From Odontocerum albicorne (lineage: Eukaryota; Arthropoda; Insecta; Trichoptera; Odontoceridae): a DNA stretch of 64,000 bases. This document shows positions 55,920 to 64,000 of the stretch, piece after piece (the first letter of the stretch is position 1; each line of letters begins with the position of its first letter). The DNA is taken from assembly GCA_949825065.1 (NCBI GenBank), contig OX463847.1, forward strand, positions 38,621,042 through 38,685,041. The letters run 5' to 3'. The position numbers and the translations under genes are program-made. Under the pieces are notes generated by a model that was not told where the DNA came from, did no database searches, and saw nothing but the letters and a program-made list of their open reading frames with translations.

Positions 55920-56585
55920 CTCTCAGTCCTGTTTGCATATCATCAAACCAATATGGTACAGAACCCTGGTCACCCTGATCGGCGAACAATTGTTCCATCA
56001 TTCGTTGCATCTCAGCAGGAATGTTTTTTTAAGCCAAATGGGGTGACCACAAACCGATATTGTCCCCGGCCCTCTACAAAGAATGCCGTCTTACATTTAG
56101 ACTCTTTGCTTAAGGGCATTAGCCAAAACTCATGGCTCAGATCTAAAGCAGTGAGGCAGCGCGTATCTCGAAGATTATCGAGAATTCGGTTGATGTTAGG
56201 TAACAGTCCGACTGCGTCACTGAATTCAGTTTGCGGGGTCCAATACAATTCGAGCAGAAGCATCCTTTTTCGGAACAATGGAGGCATTATTGAGCCATGA
56301 ACTCCTACTCGAATGAGAAAACAATTTCGGCGTAAGCCCGGAACGCTTCAAAAAGGGAATGCCGAGTACTAAGCAAGTATCTAAAGAAGGAACTACCTGG
56401 AATTCCACCAACACAGTTTGGTGGTCATAATGTAAAGGCAACTGGATCGTACCCAGCACCCGATGTCCCTGACTATCAGCCGTGTGAACAACTCCCTCAG
56501 TAGTTCGCATAATAAACCGTAAGCCCTTAAAATTCTTATACAAATTACCACCTATTACGTTAATTGCTGCCCCTGAATCTAGCAA
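55920..56585 (-). pseudogene. gypsy 1 protease and RT start
   Basis: LLDSGAAINVIGGNL is the retropepsin active site with its catalytic Asp. TCLVLGIPFLKRSG and a shortened linker lead to VPKKDASARIVLD. After a frameshift near 56230 the RT blocks CLTALDLSHEFW and GQYRFVVTPFGLK follow. The YLDD box reads YWFDDMQ near 55940, and then the sequence stops matching. It is inactive. Confidence 0.85.
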
Positions 56586-56743
56586 CGCCCTAAATGGTGA
56601 GCCCTGAATTTCGCAATGAAGATAGGGTCTCTCATCCCTTGCATTTGAAATTTCTATGGCACTAAGGTTACGGCTATCATTTCCTAATTCTATTGTTTTT
56701 GACCAACCCCCTAGTTCCGAATTACCTTGACCGGGTTGGTCCC

Positions 56744-57862
56744 CTATCTGTTTTTTGGAATTAAGAAACTCGGCGGCGGACGCGAAGTATCCGTCAGCAA
56801 AGTAAAAGGTCTAGAAGTCTCGGCACGACTCCTTACGCGATTACTTGGCGACTTATCCGGTTCCTTCTGGATAAGTGGTTTGTGCGGACAGTCGCGGGCA
56901 ATATGATGCGGAAGATTGCACAAGAAACACCTCAACAAGGTCGGCCCTCTACCGATACCCTTCTGTGAGACGGATGACACACGTGCCCTTACCCTTGGCT
57001 GCATCTGCAGCGGCCGGGGTGATACCTCACCACTCCTGTTCATTTGTTCGAAAGCGGAACATACTCTTTCCATCTCTCGTACTGACGAAGGCCGCGTACT
57101 GACAAGGACTGAGCTAAACCTAACGTGAAGCCCCCTCTTGAACACCTGTAACAGCTCCACCTCCGTCAAGGCAGAGTCCAGTGTACTGTTTACCTCCAAA
57201 ATTCGGGAGATATAATCGGTGGAAGATTCTTCGTGACCCTGCTTGGATGCCCAAATATCCAGCTTTCTATCTACCATAAAACTCTCCGACTCGAACCTCT
57301 CCAAAAAAAGCGCCTTCAATGTAGCCCATCTCATAGGGTTCCTATATGTAATCCTGAAAAAGGTCAGGGCTCTGTCGCGCAAAAATTCAGGTAGGACGGG
57401 AGAGAGAGAGTCTACATCGAACCTACGTGCGTGCGCTATTTCCTCGAGTCTAACCAAAAACTGTCGTGCGCTACCCGAGCCATTAAACGGATCCACTGGC
57501 CACGATGAAAAATTGATATTTAATGGAGGTAATTGATTACCTCTAGCGCTATGAGACGGCAACATTTCCAAGACTCTTGAAGGGCAAGACCCGGTAAATG
57601 GCAAGGAAGAGTCTGAACGAGGGGCTGTCGCTCCGGAAACCAGTTCCATAGAAAATTCCGGGGCTCCTCGCAAATTAACATGTGCCTTAGATCTCTGAGG
57701 CAATATAACCTGTTCTGTAGGAGAGTGAACGAAGCCCCGATTGTAGTTCCATGCCTGCCGACGCAACCTGGGGAGTTTGTTACCCGGAGTGATTCCCCTC
57801 TCCATCAATTCCCCAATCAATCTCTCCTTAGTTGCACTCGTAATATTGTCAATAGGACTCAT
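56744..57862 (-). CDS. gypsy 1 gag, open 372 aa
   Basis: From Met 57862 (MSPIDNITSATKERLIGELM) the frame is open to 56744. The capsid-like domain shows WPVDPFNGSGSARQFLVRLE, FLRDRALTFFRITYRN and LERFESESFMVDRKL, as in retrotransposon gag proteins. A zinc knuckle follows near residue 320 (CFLCNLPHHIARDC, CX2CX4HX4C), then a basic tail. It would form the particle and bind RNA. It is the only intact gene of this element, next to a decayed pol, and could serve in trans. Confidence 0.88.
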   Translation of the reverse strand: MSPIDNITSATKERLIGELMERGITPGNKLPRLRRQAWNYNRGFVHSPTEQVILPQRSKAHVNLRGAPEFSMELVSGATAPRSDSSLPFTGSCPSRVLEMLPSHSARGNQLPPLNINFSSWPVDPFNGSGSARQFLVRLEEIAHARRFDVDSLSPVLPEFLRDRALTFFRITYRNPMRWATLKALFLERFESESFMVDRKLDIWASKQGHEESSTDYISRILEVNSTLDSALTEVELLQVFKRGLHVRFSSVLVSTRPSSVREMERVCSAFEQMNRSGEVSPRPLQMQPRVRARVSSVSQKGIGRGPTLLRCFLCNLPHHIARDCPHKPLIQKEPDKSPSNRVRSRAETSRPFTLLTDTSRPPPSFLIPKNR

Positions 57863-59028
57863 TGTGGACTTATCCTCAGCTAGCAGGGGGAGAGTTCTAT
57901 CTGAAAGATTGGAAATCCCAAATACTCTAGGCCACGCTGTTATTAATACGTGTTCCCAATCTCAGGAATAGCCTTCACCAGAAATTCCAATCGCATGTAA
58001 TTGAAGAAAACAACTCTACCTTAAAGGCCAAAAATAGAATAATTTAATAAAGTTCGATTACCCGGCCACGCTATTATAACACCGGTCTACTACTAATCTC
58101 GCCGACCAGATGTACGACAGCTAATTTTCGTCATACTTAATTAGCGAAACAGCCGGACGGCTCTGAACGAATAATGTTATAGTTGACAAACTTAGTGCTC
58201 TAAATAATTTTTTTTTTGTTGATGATTTAAAAATTTTCCAAGCGATCCAAACTCCTGAATACGCCACTAACACTATCCAAACAGAAAGAAAACGTAACGA
58301 ATTATTCCTTGCAATTGCAACTTCTATTAGTTGCTAGTCACCTGGCCAATCACAAGAAACTATGGCGTTCCACTAGCTCTGCCTATCCGATTACCGGCCA
58401 AATTCGAGATTATACTCCTCGTAAAACTACGCTCAACTCGATTTTTTCTAATTTTAGAAAATAACTACCTACACTCGCACAGCTTTTATCAGCCGCACGT
58501 TATTAGTTGGTTATTATATTTTATTTAATTAATAAATAAAATCCTCAACTCATACACAAAATGCAACACAAAATGACCGCCAACAGACGGTACTTGAATC
58601 AATTCCCGCCCGACCGACTTGGCTGAAGTCCAAGCCCACGCTTTGTCGTTTTAACGGTCCTGAATCGCTTTCAATTCTTTACCGAGTTATACGCAGTTAA
58701 CCAAAATAATATACAAAATTATACACCGTATACGATACAATAATGCACAAAATTTCAAATATCAAAAAAGGAAGAAAAGAAAGAAGAAAACATAAAATTC
58801 AAATACACAGTATACAATAAAGTCATGCACAAGATATTCAAGTATCAAAAAAAGGAAAAAAAGAAGAAAAAAAAACATAAAATTCAAATACACAGTATAC
58901 AATACAGTAATGCACAAAATATTCTAGTACCAAAAGAAGAAAGAAAGGAAAAAAAAAACATAAAAATTCAAATTATACCGTCCAAGCTCGACGACGCACC
59001 TCAAGGCCCCGCGTTGAAAGGCGGTCAG
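57863..59028. other. gypsy 1 5' leader
   Basis: Between gag and the 5' LTR. It has three A-rich degenerate units (around 58740-58970) with AATTCAAATACACAGTATAC. Beside the LTR the minus strand reads CTGACCGCCTTTC, which does not match a tRNA 3' end that I know, so the primer is unresolved. Confidence 0.5.
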
Positions 59029-60616
59029 TTTCAAACTTTTAACCCTTTAATTAATTAATTCCGTTGGATTACTAAAAGCCTGGATGTTACAATGTATGAC
59101 TCTTACTCCGGTAGCTCAGTATAGGTAAAACAAGGCTCAATAAGATCTCAAGGTGTCGTGGGAAGAGGTAGGCATTCGTCAGTGCTTGGGTAGGTATAAA
59201 TACATAATGAAACACATATTTGCTGTTAATTGGTTATATATTTAATCCTGACGAGCTGATACTCCGTCAGGAAAATCAAATGGGCAGATTACTCTCTGCT
59301 ACTCCGCTAGCCTTTCAGATGGACAGGCAGTCGAAGCAATTTATTATCAGGGGTAATCTCACAACAGTCCGTTGCGGAATTGTGCTAATTCTCAAAGATT
59401 AGATATCGCCAATCTCTAGAATACTCAAATATCACCATAAAATGACAAGCAAAAGAGGATAAATAAGGTTCATCTTACTCCAATACAAGACACAATGTAT
59501 TATCCCAGATCCGCTTCAAGTGTATGACCAGGTCGACTCGTATATGGCCCTCTGACCTTATACTGTTACTACAGGCCCGTTGGTGTGAAGAAATTCCCTC
59601 AGTATGATTGGTGACCGTCAATTCGTGCCGTAATACAGTCACACGACTCGGTCCGGTCTTGAAGACTCCAGAATCTTGCACGCACTCGATATTGCTGGTA
59701 GAATCGGTTAACTTTGACCCGCGAATGAGTTGTACGCCTACCTCGAGATCGTCGTTTGGACAACAGTCCAGAATCTGCTCAAATCAAAAGACTGAGGTGA
59801 AACAAGATCCCCGTTTGTAGATTATCCAGAATTTACCGGACAAATTGTATCAAAATAAGAATGAACAATCAAATGTGAGAAAAAGCTTGTTCAAGTTCGC
59901 GAACGGCGTTAAGACGAAATGATGATGGCTTGACAACTTCGTGGCGAGAATAGAGACTGGGAAGATCGCCCCCTCTGAATTTAAAGGATCTCGCTAACCC
60001 CCGCCATATTGGAGCTCTATAGAAAGTTCCTCGTGACCGTTGAAATAACAATAATTCTTTTTCACCCGCCCGTCGTTGTTACTTCGGCAATGAATAGTTT
60101 ATTTAAACTATAACAGCGTCATAAAGTCGACAATCTTTTGTATTGCATCCGGTAACCTTAAAGGCGATACTTAGATTGCTTTAAGGGACAATAGAGCACC
60201 CTTCTTTTGAAATGTATCTCGAGTGAAGTTTTTTTTATTTCTTCCCAGGCGTTTGTTTCAATTTATCTATGACTGCAATAAATTAAGCGCGACGTATTCC
60301 TTTAGAAAAACGGGAAGAGAAATTTTGGACCCTTTTGCTCTCTCTTTGATTCAATAGATCTATGACTGCAGTAAATCAGATCGTAAGACGGAACACCAAT
60401 TACCGATCCTCATAAAGTGTCGTGTATTTCTATAGAAATGGGAAGACAAAGCCAGCCACTCGAGGCAGTTAAGTTTGATACAATAGGAAGCAATCCTTCT
60501 CGAAAATGACGCAAGATCTCCTTTTGACTGCCCCGGTTCGATATTTTTAATGGTTATTTATAACTGTAATAAACTAATTGGTCGACCGTACCCAAGCAAG
60601 GCCCCAGGTCCTGACA
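59029..60616 (-). repeat. gypsy 1 5' LTR
   Basis: Pairs with 50663-52250 at a constant offset of 8366. Followed by the ATAT duplication at 60617-60620. Confidence 0.92.
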
Positions 60617-60620
60617 ATAT

Positions 60621-61024
60621 GTTTCAAAACGCACTTATTTTTGCTCACAATTCACTATGTCACTCATTCAAATTTGAAAATAACTAGAAAACGTAAACAA
60701 AATATCCCTTGCAGTGAGTGACCTTTTCACAAAACAGCGCTAGAGAAATAGTCCAATTATTTTTATTATCAAGTCTCACAATGAAAACAAACGGAATAAG
60801 AACTAGAAAAAATATTATTTACAACTGCGGGTGTAAACTCAACTTTACAATGCGTTGCACACGCGCAAACGCCCGAATGCGACGGAATCTTCCGAAGTAA
60901 TAACGAATATCATATGCTGATGTAATATACTAACAATATTTAGGCATGGACACGCCGCGCGTGTTCTGAGCATGCAGCAGATGCTCACATGGACACGCCA
61001 GGCGTGTTCTCAGCACTGGACGAG
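60621..61024. mobile_element. piggyBac 4 leader and 5' terminus
   Basis: Continuation of the piggyBac 4 leader on the far side of gypsy 1. It ends at TTAA (61025-61028). Near the end are palindromes GGACACGCCGCGCGTGTTC (60948), GAGCATGCAGCAGATGCTC (60968) and GGACACGCCAGGCGTGTTC (60991). The equivalent site in gypsy 1 (52889-52892) is also TTAA, which shows this is an insertion point in gypsy 2. Confidence 0.8.
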
Positions 61025-64000
61025 TTAACCTAATCACTTTAATTAAAGAAGCAAGGTGAGTTTCTTCCCGCTTGTCTGGTGATCTTTGATATCATTGCAA
61101 GGTACAAGTCTGGCGATAAATCAATATTGAGAATATAAGATACATTTAACATACAATTTTTTTTCATTACACGGCCCTGAGACACCATACATAGTGTGCG
61201 ACATCTAACTATAGGTCTCCACCAGGCCTAAGAACCGACAAGAAAACAGTTACACTTGGTTATACTATACAGCAAATATGTGTTTATAATATCATCACCT
61301 CGGGGATCGTCATCCCTTTAGTGTCAATTCGCGTGCTAGCCAATGTCGTCAGTGTGACGCCCATACACATCACGGACGGAGCCAAGATTCACATGATGTC
61401 CACACACAATACTACGGACATCCGTGTACCTATGGCGCTACGGACGCCTGCCCACCTAGACCTGGGTGTCCATTGGAATTGATAAAGATGTATCCAACGT
61501 GACATCATGAGGAAGTGAACGCCGACGCTCTATCAAACGACGCGCATACAAACGCTAGACTATCAGCAAAATCACCACTCATTGTCCAGCACATGGTCTA
61601 TTTAGCTCCACCATATTTTTTTTTTTGGAACATGGAAACCTAATTGTGTAAAACTGAGTTACCACAAAGTGCCACGGCAGCTCTCGCGTCAATTCACCGT
61701 AATGGAGCCTTTATTCCACCTTGGCGATGTCTTTGACGTGAAATTTACCTGCCACTTTCCCCTTCAGGTCAGGCAGTTCATAGATTGTGTCGGAAATTTT
61801 CCTTGTGACCACACACTTGACAAATCGGGGCGCTAATTTGTTGCTGAAATATCGCCCAGCGTTTGATTGGCTAAAAGACCTTCTCCATACCACCTGTCCA
61901 ACTGACAGTGGTCTAGCCCTTCGGCGTAAATTATAGCGCGCAGCGCTCTGCTTAAAGCCGGTCAAGAGCTTGTTAGTAACGCTCTCATAAAGCTGTTCCA
62001 TATTTTTGAGCCCTTCCGCATAGTGGGAGGTTGGATCCTCTTCTTTTTCAGAGGAGGCCATCCTCTGGTCGTGAAACGACCCATGGGAAACAGGGTGGAA
62101 CCCATGGAATAAAAAAAAGGGTGAGTACCCTGTGGCTGTACTCACGGTATTATTCAAGCACTAGCAGATTTTTCCTTAATGCTCGCACCACTCCCGTTGG
62201 TTATCCTGAACCATTAATGATAAACATGTTAAAATCGAGGAATTATATCTCTTACTAGTGTTATTCTGAGGGTGATAGTAGGCGTTATAAAAGAGGTCCG
62301 TGATCCCATATGACTTCAAGAATCCTTTGAACTCTGCCGAAATAAATTGTCGTCCATTATCCATAACTATGGTACGAGGCACGGAGCACGGCAAAAATAT
62401 CTGACCCTCCAAACATTTAATGATTGCCTTGGACGTAGCTACTCTCAGCGGAAAAGCCCAAACAAACTTACTAAAATTATCAACCACCGTCAAAATATAC
62501 GAATTTCGTTTCAGAGACAATGGAAGAGGACCAAACAGATCCATGCTCAACGACTGCATGGGTCTGGACGCACGCTTTGGCACTGACATAAGCCCTAAGG
62601 GCTTTTGAGTATTATGCTTATAAGCTTTACAGGTATCACAACGCGATATGTATTGCGTAACGGCATCCATTAATTTGGGAGCATAATACGTGCGTGACAG
62701 AATTTCTAAAGTTTTCCGTACGCCCGGATGGCACAAACTGTTGTGAGTATCCCTAATAAGGTCTCCCAACGCGTCACTAGGTACAACGACCTTCCAATCC
62801 CGTCCGCCTAAGTTTTGAACAGGGTCGCGAGCGGATTTGCACAACCGAAATAGGCGATCTTTATCTACTACGAAGTTGGGCATTGAGCCAGGATCGTCCG
62901 TGCATGCCTGAAGCGTACGCAGATACCACTCATCGGTTACATTCTGGAAGGGTGGAGGGAAAGTTAAGGCGGCAACCTCAATTCTACTAAGGGCATCAGC
63001 CAAATTATTTTCGCAGCCCTTTTTGTACATAAAAACGTAATCGTATTGAGACAGACGACAGACCCACCGGGCGAGTCTGCCACTAGGAGAAGACAGATGA
63101 TCTAGATACTTAAGGCAACCATGGTCACTCTGAATTGTGAAACGTGTGCCATCCAAGTAGCTACGGAAGTGATGCACGGAGTCTACGATTGCTAAAAGTT
63201 CGCGTTCCGTGGTACTATATAATCTTTCCGCCGGAGAAAGTTTGCGTGAAAAATATGCGATTGCATGCTCGCCACTATCCGGCCTGCTCTGAGAAAGAAA
63301 ACTACCAATGCTTACACCACTTGCATCACACGTGAGCACATAAGGAATAGAGTAATCTGGAGGTTTCAAAACTGGAGATGACGTCATGGCTCTTTTGAGG
63401 AGAACGAAGGACTCCTCAGCGGAGGAATCCCACTGAAACCTTGAACCACGGAACTTAACGCTGGTCAGTTTGCAGAGAGGAGAGGCGACTTTTGAAAAAT
63501 CTTTTATGAACCTACGATAGTAAGAGCATAATCCAAGAAAACTCTTAACTTCCTTGACACTTCGTGGCCTAGGAAATTCCTGCATAATTCGGATCTTTTC
63601 GGGATCCGTACAGAGTCCCTCGCGGTCCACGACATGTCCGAGATACTTTAAACTTGCTTTACAAAATTCCGACTTGGATAATTTGATGGTAAGGTTGGCC
63701 TCCTTTAATCGCTCCAGAACAATACTCAACGTTGCCAAATGAGATTCAAAATCGGGACTACATACGAGAATATCATCCAGGTAGCAGAAAACATGGTCAC
63801 CCTGATCGGAGAACAATTGGTCTATCATTCGTTGCATCTCGGCAGGAATGTTTTTTAAGCCAAATGGGGTGACCACAAACTGATATTGTCCCCGGCCCTC
63901 TACAAAGAATGCCGTCTTACACTTAGACTCTTTGCTTAATGGCATTTGCCAAAACCCATGGCTCAGATCTAAAGCAGTGAGGTAGCGCGTATCTCGAAGA
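61025..64000 (-). mobile_element. Ty3/gypsy 2, 3' half, same family as gypsy 1 (continues off window)
   Basis: From 61025 the sequence follows gypsy 1 from 52889 onward, then contains pol in minus orientation to the window edge. The 3' LTR side is cut off by piggyBac 4. The 5' part lies beyond 64000. Confidence 0.9.
61711..64000 (-). pseudogene. gypsy 2 pol: RT, RNase H, integrase
   Basis: One frame from the window edge to 61711. RT: ALDLSHGFWQMPLSKESK, FVVTPFGLKN, FCYLDDILVCSPDF (YLDD) and YLGHVVDREGL. RNase H: LTCDASGVSIGSFLSQ, YSTTERELLAI, QSDHGCLKYLDH and NNLADALSRI. Integrase: zinc finger H..H (THNSLCHPGVRKTL) and CDTCK, then LSMDLFGPLP and IVMDNGRQFIS. The third catalytic position reads YHPQNNTSKRYN, with Lys where Glu is expected. 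Stops lie at 62176-62178 and five codons later. The C-terminal domain follows to KFHVKDIAKVE. RT and RNase H look intact, but integration is lost. Confidence 0.93.

Larger units (their letters stand above)
50663..60616 (-). mobile_element. Ty3/gypsy 1 with two near-identical LTRs (9954 bp)
   Basis: LTRs 50663-52250 and 59029-60616 have the same length (1588 bp). ATAT at 50659-50662 and 60617-60620 is a 4-bp duplication. Inside, on the minus strand, are an open gag, protease, a fragment of RT and a badly decayed integrase region. RT/RNase H is mostly deleted, so it is non-autonomous. It is inserted in the piggyBac 4 leader. Confidence 0.93.

Noticed and set aside
1..64000. CRISPR array, toxin-antitoxin or prokaryotic defence system
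   Set aside because: No spacer-repeat arrays or operons. Splice sites, mariner/piggyBac/LINE content and a PNKP gene show an animal nuclear genome.

Overview
The window looks like AT-rich arthropod, most probably insect, nuclear DNA. It has one split host gene with canonical GT/AG introns, irritans- and mauritiana-like mariners, piggyBac, hAT, pogo/Tigger and PIF/Harbinger elements, and Jockey/CR1/R1/RTE, BEL/Pao and Ty3/gypsy retroelements. No bacterial operon, CRISPR array or rRNA is visible. The species cannot be fixed from the sequence alone.

Host gene (1-9150). Three exons on the + strand (2590-2739, 6841-7046, 8244-8367) encode the C-terminal kinase domain of polynucleotide kinase 3'-phosphatase (PNKP), a DNA end-processing repair enzyme. 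The 5' part of the gene lies before the window. Its introns and 3' UTR hold two short hAT MITEs with target-site duplications (TSDs), an internally deleted mariner, a TIR MITE, two damaged mariners (both antisense) and a Harbinger MITE that still carries a MADF-domain fragment.

Transposon-filled tract (9537-64000). A damaged full-length mariner (9537-10821) is followed by a Jockey/CR1-like LINE (20.9-11.4 kb, minus strand) split at a TTAA by piggyBac 1 (12492-18086). That piggyBac is itself split by an open-frame Tigger (14714-16871) and by a 617-bp LTR-like repeat. Next come a hAT fragment, piggyBac 2 (21867-24519), an RTE LINE, a GC-rich Jockey LINE and a BEL/Pao element with a tRNA-Tyr primer-binding site (28.97-32.68 kb). 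A mariner (32801-38083) follows, split by a 4.4-kb nested block that contains a hAT, a hAT MITE and a large microsatellite. After it lie fragments of a Jockey LINE, a gypsy, an R1-like LINE, piggyBac 3, a CR1 LINE and a pogo relative.

Right end (46.4-64 kb). This is a readable stack. gypsy 2 (61025 to the window end) was hit at a TTAA by piggyBac 4. piggyBac 4 was then hit by an apparently intact hAT (47327-50396, TSD TTCTAGAT) and by gypsy 1 (50663-60616), whose two 1588-bp LTRs differ at only two positions I could see.

Main observation. Of about 26 transposons whose coding direction can be read, 25 point to the minus strand, antisense to transcription running out of the + strand PNKP gene. 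Together with dense nesting and fragmentation this resembles a flamenco-like uni-strand piRNA cluster. That is an inference and needs small-RNA data.
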